Positions 1 to 6,921 of a DNA stretch of 8,590 nucleotides are shown here, piece after piece. The stretch lies in the NCBI GenBank assembly GCA_012511925.1, contig JAAZFD010000092.1, positions 1 through 8,590 on the forward strand, read 5' to 3'. The DNA comes from Clostridiales bacterium (GTDB lineage Bacteria > Bacillota > Clostridia > Christensenellales > CAG-138). The first letter of the stretch is position 1. Each line of letters begins with the position of its first letter. Made by a program: the position numbers and the translations under genes. The notes under the pieces were generated by a model. It was not told the origin of the DNA. It worked only from the letters and a program-made list of their open reading frames with translations, and ran no database searches.

Positions 1-182
1 AGGTAGAGCTATTAACGGGCAAGACGCATCAGATAAGGGCGCACTTAGCACATATTGGCTGCCCCATAATTGGCGATGACAAGTATGGCGACAGGGAGTT
101 TAACAAGGCAAATAGGGCAAAAGAGATTGAACTTCGCTCGGTTAGAATCGTTTGGGGGAAGGTAAGGATAGAGACGGAGTAA
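1..182 (+). CDS. RluA-family pseudouridine synthase, C-terminal end (5' end outside window)
   Basis: The plus-strand frame is open from the window edge to a TAA at 180-182, giving the last 59 residues of a protein. It contains [15 protein letters not shown] followed by [14 protein letters not shown], the C-terminal signature of RluA-type RNA pseudouridine synthases, which isomerise uridine to pseudouridine in rRNA or tRNA. The catalytic aspartate region lies upstream and is not visible, so the substrate (RluC, RluD or another subgroup) cannot be decided. The last eight residues (GKVRIETE) differ from those of the degraded copy at 331-550. This copy has no disruption inside the window, so it is probably the end of the intact gene, but the edge hides the rest. 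The family call is firm; intactness is inferred. Confidence 0.85.
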   Translation, partial: VELLTGKTHQIRAHLAHIGCPIIGDDKYGDREFNKANRAKEIELRSVRIVWGKVRIETE

Positions 183-330
183 TTTATAGCCTTGCCATAT
201 AGCTTTGCATTGCAAAAAGTGCTTGACTATGAATATCCTTTTGATTCTTTTTTATAAAATCGCTAATACCCTTTTTATTGTTATCAACAAGGATTACTTC
301 TTCCACTTCTAATAAGAAGTCCTTTGCTCC
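183..330. other. Spacer between the first and second RluA gene ends
   Basis: This 148-bp A+T-rich stretch separates two copies of the same gene end. The minus strand is open across it and into the second copy, with a stop at 184-186, just two bases beyond the stop of the plus-strand RluA end. The part lying outside the repeat would encode about 50 residues, including LVDNNKKGISDFIKKNQKDI. I do not recognise this peptide. No ribosome binding site or start can be assigned, because the only start codon falls antisense to the repeat. It may be the C-terminal remnant of a convergent gene, or chance. Confidence 0.3.
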
Positions 331-550
331 TTCAAAATTTATAAAGGATAAAGAAAGCGCAACGCTTGAAGTAGAGCTAATAACAGGCAAAACACATCAA
401 ATCAGGGCGCACTTAGCACATATTGGCTACCCCATAATTGGTGATGACAAGTACGGCGATAGGGAGTTTAACAAGGCAAACAGGGCGAAAGAGATTGAAC
501 TTCGCTCGGTGAGAATCGTTTGGAAAGATATTTACATATCCATTGAATAA
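331..550 (+). pseudogene. Second copy of the RluA gene 3' end (truncated fragment)
   Basis: The frame encodes FIKDKESATLEVELITGKTH and then the same [10 protein letters not shown]...[23 protein letters not shown] as the copy at 1-182, ending at TAA 548-550 with a different tail (KDIYISIE). Over the 153 bases I aligned by eye (3-155 against the matching stretch here) there are 13 differences, 11 of them synonymous. The sequence upstream of about 331 no longer resembles an RluA protein, and no ribosome binding site with a start is evident. I therefore read this as a severed gene end, not a working gene. The 5' boundary is approximate. Confidence 0.75.
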
Positions 551-558
551 ACAACCTT

Positions 559-709
559 ACAGGCAAAGACAATTCGGGCGCACTTAGCATATTGGCTGCC
601 CCATAATTGGTGATGACAAGTATGGCGACAGGGAGTTTAACAAGGCAAATAGGGCGAAAGAGATTGAACTTCGCTCGGTTAGAATCGTTTGGAAAGATAT
701 TTACATATC
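559..709 (+). pseudogene. Third copy of the RluA gene 3' end, frame-disrupted
   Basis: The same gene end appears a third time. Relative to the first copy it has lost several bases in the THQIR-coding segment (ACAGGCAAAGACAATTCGGG) and 2 bases in the AHLAHIG segment (CTTAGCATATTGG instead of CTTAGCACATATTGG), so the frame is broken. From about 592 to 690 it differs from the first copy at only two bases. Its last stretch, AAAGATATTTACATATC, instead matches the second copy. After 709 the similarity stops without a stop codon. It cannot encode a functional enzyme. Confidence 0.75.
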
Positions 710-774
710 AGTTGGAGAGCACAAAAATCGTTTTTGAAACCAAAAATATTTCGCTTACACTTTTGAGACCCTTT

Positions 775-802
775 GAGATATTTATATCTCCATTGAGTAA
801 AA
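775..802 (+). repeat. Fourth, tail-only fragment of the RluA gene end
   Basis: GAGATATTTATATCTCCATTGAGTAAA-like sequence here resembles the extreme 3' end and stop of the second copy (about 526-556: AAAGATATTTACATATCC, then ATTGAATAAA). It begins 65 bases after the third copy breaks off, as if the third copy's tail had been separated from its body by inserted or diverged sequence. The match is short, so it is less certain than the other copies. Confidence 0.45.
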
Positions 803-859
803 ACACTTTACCAAACCACTACATACAAAAATTTACTATTACAACTTTATAAATTCCCC

Positions 860-888
860 TTGACATTAAAAAGATAGAGGCATAATAT
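860..888 (+). promoter_or_regulatory. Sigma-A type promoter of hppA
   Basis: A perfect TTGACA at 860-865 is followed after 17 bases by TAATAT at 883-888. Transcription would start near 895, giving a leader of about 60 nt before the ATG at 957. A ribosome binding site AAGGAG lies at 943-948, 8 bases before the start. An alternative TATAAT at 888-893 has an unfavourable 22-base spacing. Confidence 0.8.
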
Positions 889-956
889 ATAATGGGTTTG
901 AATTTTGGGTTTGCCTAAAATTCGCACTATTTTGTGAATACCAAGGAGAGTTTTGC

Positions 957-3059
957 ATGGGCATTTTGTTTTTCGGAATCGCAGGCGTTACTATCTCCGC
1001 AATAGCGTTCGCTGTGGCAGCATACTTTAATCACTGGATTAAAAGGCTACCAAAGGGTACTCCTCAAATGGAATCAATAGGTCTTATGATTAAGCGTGGC
1101 GCAAGAACGTTCTTAAAAAGGGAGTACAAGGCGCTAACATGGTTCGCAGCAATCGCTTCTGTATTTGTTTGTCTTTTCATGCCAAAGCCTTTCTGGGTTG
1201 ATGGTGCAAATATCATAAACAATCTAATAGTTACGATTTCATACATTGCAGGAACTGTGTTTTCCGCTTTTGCTGGCATAGTGGGAATTGAGGTTGCTAC
1301 CATTGCGAACGTAAAAACTGCAATTTCGGCGAAGGACGGCATCTCAAAGTCGTTCATGGCAGGCTTTAGGGGCGGTGCGGTTATGGGAATGACGGTTGTT
1401 GGCTCGGCGTTGTTGGGTTGCTCGCTACTTTTGATTCTCATTCGTGATTCTGCACTTGTGCAAAGCGCTATACTTTGCTTTTCATTCGGTGCTTCAACCT
1501 TAGCGCTTTTTGCTAAGGCAGGCGGCGGAATTTACACCAAAGCGGCAGACATAGCAGCAGACATTGTTGGCAAGGTTGAATTAGGCTTAGAAGAGGACGA
1601 CCCACGAAACCCTGCGGTTATAGCCGACAATGTGGGCGACAATGTGGGCGACGTTGCAGGCATGGGCGCAGATTTATTCGATTCAAACGTTGCGGCTTTT
1701 GCGGCGGCTACCGTAATGGCAATAGGACTAAATAATATAAAAATGGTTGAGATGGTGCTTTGCTACACTGGCTTGGGGCTTTTCGCTTCAACAATAGGTG
1801 TGTTTTTCGCAAGGATAGGCAAGAACAAAAACCCCAGTAGAGCGCTTAATATTAACTCATACATAACAATGGCGCTGTATGCCATTTTAACGGCATTAGC
1901 ATCATACTTTTTCGGCTTCGATTTCAGATTTTTCGGAGCAACATTCGTAGGATTGCTCGTTGGAGTGGTAGTAGGGCTTGCAACGGATTACTTTACAAAT
2001 GACGCGAAAAAGCCAGTTCAAGAGGTTGCAAGGGCAAGTCAAGGAGGTCCTGCATTTACAATTCTAACAGGACTCACCTATGGCTTTAAAAGCACAGTAC
2101 CATCGTTAATCGGAATAGGTGTTTCGTCGGCGGTTGCATATTTCCTTTGCGCTCCATTAGGCGGTGGCGACCCTGCACTTTCGGCGCAATATGCGGTTTT
2201 CGGAATTGCAATGGCGGCAATAGGTATGCTTTCAATCGTGGGCATGATAGTTTCAAATGACGCTTTTGGCCCTATCGTTGACAACGCAAGAGGCTTAGCG
2301 GAAATGGGCGGACTCGGTAAAGAGGTTGTAAAGGTAACCGACGAGCTGGATTCGGCAGGAAACACAGTAAAGGCTATCACAAAGGGCTTTGCAATCAGCG
2401 CTTCGGGGCTTACGGTTATTGCGTTGTTAGCGGCTTTCTTAGAGGTGGCGAGGAATGCAGGCATAGATATTTCGGGATTTGATGTTATGAACCCCTTAGT
2501 TTTCTTCGGAATGATGGTGGGCTTGGGAATACCTGTTTTATTCTCTGCCATGCTTATTATGGGAGTTGACAAAAACGCTCAACACATGGTGCATGAGATT
2601 CATAGGCAGTTCAATGAAATTCCTGGATTGAAAGAGGGAAAGGGTACTCCCGAATATGATAAATGTATCGATATTTCAACTAAGGGCGCATTGCGTGAAT
2701 TGATTCCCGCAGGGCTTATGGCTATAGTTTCAACGCTTATTGTAGGCTTTATTGGCGGTGTTATGGCTTTGGGCGGCTTTTTAGTGGGAAATATCGTTTC
2801 GGGACTGTTGTTTGCTATGTTTATGTCTAACTCGGGCGGTGCGTGGGACAATGCTAAGAAGTATATCGAGGCAGGTAACTTTGGCGGCAAGGGCAGCTTT
2901 GCGCATAAATCGGCCGTTATTGGCGATATGGTGGGCGACCCGTTCAAGGACACGGCAGGACCCTCTATAAATACGCAGATTACGGTTGTTTCGTTGGTGG
3001 CGAACCTTACGGCGGCGCTGTTTGCGGCGTTTTCGCTGGCAGGGTTATTTATAAAGTAA
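957..3059 (+). CDS. hppA: Membrane-bound proton-translocating pyrophosphatase, K+-independent type
   Basis: This integral membrane enzyme couples hydrolysis of pyrophosphate to ion export across the cytoplasmic membrane. The 700-residue length is typical of the family, whose members have about 16 membrane helices. Visible signatures are GGGIYTKAADIAADIVGKVE at 189-208, the substrate loop DDPRNPAVIADNVGDNVGD at 214-232, GPIVDNARG at 438-446, and GDPFKDTAG at 660-668. GNTVKAITKG at 468-477 carries Lys472 and Thr475. In family knowledge, lysine here (alanine in K+-dependent enzymes) marks the K+-independent class, which pumps protons, so Na+ pumping is unlikely. Two deviations are visible: Phe648 where GSEAHK is usual (GSFAHK), and Arg445 in the DNAxG segment. 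The ATG at 957 has AAGGAG 8 bases upstream. The gene is monocistronic, with its own promoter and terminator. Confidence 0.96.
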   Translation: MGILFFGIAGVTISAIAFAVAAYFNHWIKRLPKGTPQMESIGLMIKRGARTFLKREYKALTWFAAIASVFVCLFMPKPFWVDGANIINNLIVTISYIAGTVFSAFAGIVGIEVATIANVKTAISAKDGISKSFMAGFRGGAVMGMTVVGSALLGCSLLLILIRDSALVQSAILCFSFGASTLALFAKAGGGIYTKAADIAADIVGKVELGLEEDDPRNPAVIADNVGDNVGDVAGMGADLFDSNVAAFAAATVMAIGLNNIKMVEMVLCYTGLGLFASTIGVFFARIGKNKNPSRALNINSYITMALYAILTALASYFFGFDFRFFGATFVGLLVGVVVGLATDYFTNDAKKPVQEVARASQGGPAFTILTGLTYGFKSTVPSLIGIGVSSAVAYFLCAPLGGGDPALSAQYAVFGIAMAAIGMLSIVGMIVSNDAFGPIVDNARGLAEMGGLGKEVVKVTDELDSAGNTVKAITKGFAISASGLTVIALLAAFLEVARNAGIDISGFDVMNPLVFFGMMVGLGIPVLFSAMLIMGVDKNAQHMVHEIHRQFNEIPGLKEGKGTPEYDKCIDISTKGALRELIPAGLMAIVSTLIVGFIGGVMALGGFLVGNIVSGLLFAMFMSNSGGAWDNAKKYIEAGNFGGKGSFAHKSAVIGDMVGDPFKDTAGPSINTQITVVSLVANLTAALFAAFSLAGLFIK

Positions 3060-3076
3060 TTTTGATTGTGAAAAGG

Positions 3077-3100
3077 AAACGGCGGGAAACCGCCGTTTTT
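3077..3100 (+). terminator. Intrinsic terminator of hppA
   Basis: A perfect 9-bp stem AAACGGCGG (3077-3085) pairs with CCGCCGTTT (3090-3098) around a GAAA tetraloop and runs into five T residues at 3096-3100. It begins 17 bases after the hppA stop. The convergent endonuclease pseudogene ends at 3116, so the hairpin may also stop minus-strand transcription, although the T-run on that side is imperfect (CCTTTTC). Confidence 0.9.
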
Positions 3101-3115
3101 ACTATCATCAAAACA

Positions 3116-3902
3116 TCAAAAGCCTATATACGAACCAAAGCCCAAGAGATATAAGGCTAATGAAAAGGAACCGTTTTCTTTTTTTGCAAGGTCGTTTAGC
3201 TCTCTAAATACGGAATCGTTAGGTTTAGCTACTGAATCAAGGTTTTTTACTACTTCCTCAACCATTGACGGCAAAATCATACACATCTGATAAAAGGCAT
3301 CCTCTTGACCTGTTACTATTTTATAAAATTCATCAATACTTACACGCCTAATGCGGCGGTGTTTGTGTTGCTTTCCGTCTATACTCACCACCCAAGTAAT
3401 GTTTTGGGATTGCTTGGCTATTACCTCAACAAGAAAGCAAGCACAATCATCATTAGATAAAAGTTGACTTTGCATTTTCATGTATGTTTTCGCACTTGAC
3501 GATGAATTCATTGTGTTATGCTTGTTTTTCATTTCGACAAATACGGTTTTTACTCTATCGTTATCGGGCAAAAGAATTTCTTTATCTTTTTGCAGAACTA
3601 TATCCCAACCAGAAGTAGGCACTTTGCATCCCTTGATGTATTGAAAAATCCGTTGATGAAAATATCCTATATCGTTGTTGTTTGATTTATCCCTTTGCCT
3701 AAAAATCTCATTTCTAATAATTTCTTCCCAACTGAAATCATAAATGGTTTTATCAAATATTAGCTATTAGCTTTATAGGGTCTATTGTGTTTCTATTGAA
3801 TTTTGCCAAATCGTAGGGCATTAGCTTTTCACCATAATTTTCAATAGTTAACCTTACATGCTTGTAAAAATCCTCTTCTGATATAAAACTTAAATTCCAC
3901 AT
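3116..3902 (-). pseudogene. eco47IIR: Eco47II/Sau96I-type restriction endonuclease, frameshifted
   Basis: The ATG at 3902-3900 lies 2 bases after the stop of the methyltransferase gene. It opens MWNLSFISEEDFYKHVRLTI and runs 49 codons to a TGA at 3755-3753. The rest of the protein continues in another frame to the stop at 3116-3118, with GWDIVLQKDKEILLPDND and TVFVEMKNKHNTMNSSSSAK. These match my recollection of the Eco47II endonuclease family (target GGNCC), and VEMK supplies the ExK of a PD-(D/E)xK nuclease. The break coincides with a 7-bp tandem duplication at 3758-3771. Removing one unit restores a single 259-residue frame reading DPIKLIFDKTIYDFSWEEII. Apart from that no other stop interrupts the frame, so inactivation looks recent. 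Re-initiation is possible only far downstream (GTG at 3622) and would lose the N-terminal third. Confidence 0.88.
3758..3771. repeat. 7-bp tandem duplication causing the endonuclease frameshift
   Basis: On the plus strand TATTAGC occurs twice in direct succession (3758-3764 and 3765-3771), which is GCTAATA twice on the coding strand. Deleting one unit rejoins the two halves of the endonuclease with family-like sequence on both sides of the junction. With two units, the upstream frame stops at 3755-3753, and a TAG at 3766-3764 lies just upstream in the downstream frame. Confidence 0.92.
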
Positions 3903-3904
3903 CT

Positions 3905-4951
3905 TTATAATTTTAATCCTTTATATATTTCTCTCGCAACTTCAAAGCCCAAGTTTACAGGAACAGCATTGCCCACTTGTTTATACTGACTACCTACACT
4001 ACCAGAAAACTCCCAATCATCAGGGAAACCTTGACAACGTGCATTTTCTCTAACGGTAAAGGGTCGTGATTCTAATGGATGGCATCTATCCGTTTGCTTT
4101 TGAGATGGTGAAGTAAGCACAGCTAAAGACGGTTCATCTAAACTCAATCTGCGTAAAATCCCTGTTCTGCCTCCGCCCATATTCCAACAGCTCTTCATGT
4201 ACTCCTTTGCAATATCTTCGGGAATATCCCTCCAATAGCCACCTGGAGGAACTAGATCGAATATTTTGCGCTTATGCTCGGAATACTTTGTGCCATTGCT
4301 ATGTGGGACATCTATTAAAACATCACGTAATACAGGTTTATATGAATGCGGTTTAGGGTAGTTGATTTTTATTTTGTTCTTTAGGTCGTTTCTAATACCA
4401 ATAATGATTAACCGTTCTCTTTTTTGTGCAACTCCATAATCCCAAGCATTTAAAACCTTGCTTTGCATGGTATAGCCCATATCTTCAAAAAAATGAATTA
4501 TCGTATTGTAAGTAATGCCATTGTTGTGAGTAAGCAAACCACGCACATTTTCAAACAAAAAAGTTTTTGGCTGTAGTTTTTTTAGAAATATAGCATAATG
4601 ATAAAAGAGCATACCTCTCGTATCTTCTAAGCCAAGGCGCTTGCCAGCATACGAAAATGATTGGCAGGGCGCTCCACCTGAAAGCAAATCGAGTTCGCCA
4701 GCATCTAAATTAAAGAATTCACAAAGGTTTTTTGATGAGATATTTGCTATATCATCGCAAAGAACATTCCATTTTGGACGATTCATTTTCAACGTATTGG
4801 CTGCATCTTTGTTAAACTCTATCAAGGCAATTGTATTAAAACCGGCTTGCTCTATTCCAAGCGCAAGACCGCCAGCTCCTGCGAACAATTCTATTGCAGT
4901 CGGAAGTTTCAATGGATTGATTTTTTCGCAATACTTTTTTGCAACTTCCAT
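3905..4951 (-). CDS. eco47IIM: DNA (cytosine-5-)-methyltransferase, Eco47II/Sau96I type
   Basis: This Type II modification enzyme transfers a methyl group from S-adenosylmethionine to C5 of cytosine. It has 348 residues with all expected blocks in order: ELFAGAGGLALG at 21-32 (motif I, cofactor), GGAPCQSFS at 92-100 with catalytic Cys96 (motif IV), FENVRG at 133-138 (motif VI), QKRERLIIIG at 176-185 (motif VIII), a target-recognition region around 190-290, RENARCQGFPDDW at 301-313 (motif IX) and QVGNAVPVNLG at 325-335 (motif X). The target GGNCC is inferred from the neighbouring Eco47II-type endonuclease. ATG is at 4951-4949, with a G-rich site (AGGGG) 8 bases upstream. Because the partner nuclease gene is frameshifted, this methylase may now act alone. 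Confidence 0.95.
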   Translation of the reverse strand: MEVAKKYCEKINPLKLPTAIELFAGAGGLALGIEQAGFNTIALIEFNKDAANTLKMNRPKWNVLCDDIANISSKNLCEFFNLDAGELDLLSGGAPCQSFSYAGKRLGLEDTRGMLFYHYAIFLKKLQPKTFLFENVRGLLTHNNGITYNTIIHFFEDMGYTMQSKVLNAWDYGVAQKRERLIIIGIRNDLKNKIKINYPKPHSYKPVLRDVLIDVPHSNGTKYSEHKRKIFDLVPPGGYWRDIPEDIAKEYMKSCWNMGGGRTGILRRLSLDEPSLAVLTSPSQKQTDRCHPLESRPFTVRENARCQGFPDDWEFSGSVGSQYKQVGNAVPVNLGFEVAREIYKGLKL

Positions 4952-4979
4952 ACAAATACCCCTGTCTAATAATATGTAA

Positions 4980-4988
4980 ATTATAGCA
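4980..4988 (-). promoter_or_regulatory. Extended -10 promoter of the Eco47II-type operon
   Basis: Reading the minus strand, TGCTATAAT occupies 4988-4980: a perfect TATAAT with the TGn extension. No good -35 is present (TTTGCT or TTGCTT at about 16-17 bases), which extended -10 promoters tolerate. Transcription would start near 4973, about 22 nt before the ATG at 4951. This gives the system expression independent of the HindIII-type operon upstream. Confidence 0.65.
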
Positions 4989-5103
4989 TATCTTTTGTAT
5001 AAAGCAAATTATTATAGTCTTAAAGTTGCATCCTGTTACCATCTGCACAACATTCTCCGCTAACCTATTTGTCGTATAGCTCTATTTGAAAAGCGATTCT
5101 TTT

Positions 5104-6024
5104 TTAATCCCCTAATAAAGTAAAAACCTTATACTCCAAACGTTTTCGTGCGATTTCGGCATAATTACTATTTATTTCAATCCCAACATAGTGTCTATTA
5201 AGTTTTTTTGCTGCTAAACAAGTCGTGCCTGAACCTGCGAATGGGTCAAGAACTATTGCATTTTCTCTTGTTACAAGAGAAACAAGACACTTCATAAGGC
5301 TTAATGGTTTTTGCGTTATGTGCAATCCATGGTCGCACTTATTGTATGGTACCGAAAGAATGTTAGAATGGTTAACAACATCAAAGGGTTCGCAGTATGT
5401 CTTAAGTGCGTTTTCGTTCCAAGCCCCAACATCAAATTCAAGAACATTGTCAGCAATAGTACCACCTGTTTTATAAGGTTTTTGAAACCACAAAATAGGC
5501 TCAAAAATAGGTCGTAGATTAGCAACACGCCAACCCTCCCAATTATCAGCTTGAACTATATCACCACGTCGCTTATATATTTCCGAAATTCGTTGTGCAC
5601 GGTGGGGCGCAGTATTTTTTTTCCAAGCTATCATATCCTTAAATGTAAAACCTGCATCCTCTAAAGCAACAATACATCGGTGTGCATAACGACGACCAGC
5701 AAAAACAAAACATGAAGCCCCCGGCTTAAGCACACGCAACCACTCTGAGGCCCAAGATGCACACCACTCTTGATACTCAAGAGGAATTTTCTTGTCAGCT
5801 GTACTCCATCCGTTCAAAGGTTTTCCTCGTCTTTTGAATAATGTGCCACCGTTGCTTTGAGCTAAAGACGTTCCCCCTAATGCAGAGTTCGTATTATCAT
5901 GGAACACATCCCATTCATCGTAGCCTATGCCGTATGGAATGTCTGATATAATTGCGTGGGCAAACTCATTGGGAAATGTTTTTAATACTTCGATAGAATC
6001 GCCAGTAATAATGCTATCTATCAC
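5104..6024 (-). CDS. hindIIIM: HindIII-type adenine-N6 DNA methyltransferase
   Basis: This Type II modification enzyme, 306 residues, is expected to methylate adenine in AAGCTT and so protect the chromosome from the nuclease encoded just upstream. Motif IV, SDIPYG at 27-32 (a DPPY variant also found in HindIII methylase as I recall it), precedes motif I, DPFAGSGTT at 260-268. This order is characteristic of beta-class amino-methyltransferases. The stretch EYQEWCASWASEWLRVLKPG at 83-102 and HITQKP at 235-240 agree with the family. The start is GTG at 6024-6022, chosen because AGGGGGGAT lies 7 bases upstream and the next codons read IDSIITGDS. It overlaps the endonuclease gene by 11 bp. Specificity is inferred from the partner. 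Confidence 0.93.
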   Translation of the reverse strand: MIDSIITGDSIEVLKTFPNEFAHAIISDIPYGIGYDEWDVFHDNTNSALGGTSLAQSNGGTLFKRRGKPLNGWSTADKKIPLEYQEWCASWASEWLRVLKPGASCFVFAGRRYAHRCIVALEDAGFTFKDMIAWKKNTAPHRAQRISEIYKRRGDIVQADNWEGWRVANLRPIFEPILWFQKPYKTGGTIADNVLEFDVGAWNENALKTYCEPFDVVNHSNILSVPYNKCDHGLHITQKPLSLMKCLVSLVTRENAIVLDPFAGSGTTCLAAKKLNRHYVGIEINSNYAEIARKRLEYKVFTLLGD

Positions 6025-6886
6025 GACTAATCCCCCCTATGTATTTTTGGATTTGCCGTATTTTTTCATCAATCTTTTTGCTTTTGATTAACTCGGAAAT
6101 TGCTTGTTTATGAGTGTAAGATAAAATGATTTTACGCTCTTCTTCCCAAAACTCCTTTTCTTTTTCGCCTCTTTCAACTAAGGAGCGAATACACGTAGAT
6201 AATACCTCATCAAACTCATTGATGTTAAAGCCTACTGTTGTTAATAAGTGAGCACTAAACTCTTCCATAAAACTTTTCTTTTTGTCTGCAACAACAACCT
6301 TATGAGATAACGTTTCGGTAAAATTCCATATAGACGATAAATTCAGTTTTTCATCTTCCTTTATTCCGTGTTGAATCATAAAAATTATATGTTCCCAACT
6401 CAAAAGGCAAACGTTTTTATCAAGTGCTTGCGCATAAATTTGACTTTGAACTCGTGGATAATGAAAGTATGGAGAACACAAGACAGCATACTCGGCATCA
6501 TTTTTCCAGCCAGACAAAGCTGTTACTTTGAAATCTTTTTGGTTTTTTGCGGTTCTACTTAAGCGAAACGCTTTTGCATCAGCAACTAAAGTGTAACCAT
6601 GTAAAGGAGACTGAGCAAAAACATCAGCCGAATCTGCTCTTTCGGAAAGAACATTTGATTTAAGCCCCAATTCCCTAAATGCCCTTGATAGTACAATATC
6701 AGATACTTTTGCAAATAGTTTTTCCTCAGTCGAATCATGCTCTATCGATTCAGGAATTGTACCTATTTGAGCCAATATACCCTCGAATTGCTCTGTGGAA
6801 TAGATAAAATGTTTCAACTTTTCAGTCGCATCAAAAAAATTACCGAGAGCACACTCGTTTATCAAATTAAGCAGGATGTTAAACAT
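6014..6886 (-). CDS. hindIIIR: HindIII-type Type II restriction endonuclease
   Basis: This homodimer-type nuclease is expected to cut unmethylated AAGCTT. The 290-residue protein shares VADAKAFRLSRTAKNQKDFK (101-120) and YAVLCSPYFHYP (133-144) with HindIII almost word for word. The catalytic set is visible as Asp88, Asp103 and Lys105 (ADVF, then ADAK). The 15-residue spacing equals that of HindIII Asp108/Asp123. No stop or frameshift is seen, so it should be active. The ATG at 6886-6884 has GAAGGG about 11 bases upstream, and translation from it aligns with the HindIII N-terminal helix region. The gene comes first in its operon, before the methylase, as I recall for Haemophilus HindIII. I see no controller (C) protein gene nearby. 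Confidence 0.94.
   Translation of the reverse strand: MFNILLNLINECALGNFFDATEKLKHFIYSTEQFEGILAQIGTIPESIEHDSTEEKLFAKVSDIVLSRAFRELGLKSNVLSERADSADVFAQSPLHGYTLVADAKAFRLSRTAKNQKDFKVTALSGWKNDAEYAVLCSPYFHYPRVQSQIYAQALDKNVCLLSWEHIIFMIQHGIKEDEKLNLSSIWNFTETLSHKVVVADKKKSFMEEFSAHLLTTVGFNINEFDEVLSTCIRSLVERGEKEKEFWEEERKIILSYTHKQAISELIKSKKIDEKIRQIQKYIGGISRDR
6030..6038 (-). promoter_or_regulatory. G-rich ribosome binding site that fixes the GTG start of the methyltransferase
   Basis: AGGGGGGAT on the minus strand (6038-6030) sits inside the last codons of the endonuclease gene, 7 bases before GTG 6024-6022. It encodes Gly-Gly-Ile of the endonuclease tail and also serves as a Shine-Dalgarno sequence. This favours coupled or independent initiation of the methylase. 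Confidence 0.6.
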
Positions 6887-6921
6887 ATATAATGAATCCC
6901 TTCATCATTTAATATGTTTAA

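Larger units (their letters stand above)
1..802 (+). repeat. Degenerate tandem repeat region built from RluA gene ends
   Basis: Three long copies (1-182, 331-550, 559-709) and one short tail (775-802) of one gene's 3' end lie head to tail. Spacing is irregular: 148 bp between the first two and 8 bp between the second and third. The unit is coding-derived, and I see no transposase, terminal inverted repeats or CRISPR-like regular spacing. Between 551 and the hppA start at 957 there is no gene; the stretch holds the third copy, the tail piece and the hppA promoter. Confidence 0.7.

Noticed and set aside
278..550. A 90-codon plus-strand reading frame taken as a complete gene
   Set aside because: Only the part from about 331 is RluA-like, the start has no ribosome binding site, and the catalytic region is absent. 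It is a gene-end fragment.
1..802. A CRISPR array or an insertion element in the repeat region
   Set aside because: The repeats are long, unequal, irregularly spaced and clearly derived from coding sequence; no transposase or terminal inverted repeats are seen.
607..852. An 81-codon plus-strand frame over the third RluA copy
   Set aside because: It reads the repeat in a different frame from the RluA sequence and has no recognisable product or ribosome binding site.
1064..2953. Three long minus-strand frames antisense to hppA
   Set aside because: They mirror the strongly biased codons of a conserved membrane enzyme gene and resemble no family.
3116..3622. A functional short endonuclease starting at GTG 3622
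   Set aside because: It would lack about 90 N-terminal residues that are family-like and still present upstream in a shifted frame, and no ribosome binding site was found there.
4641..4979. A plus-strand frame antisense to the C5-methyltransferase
   Set aside because: It is a shadow of a gene with all catalytic motifs on the other strand.
5040..5103. A terminator after the HindIII-type methyltransferase gene
   Set aside because: The short T-runs are not preceded by a stable inverted repeat that I could find.
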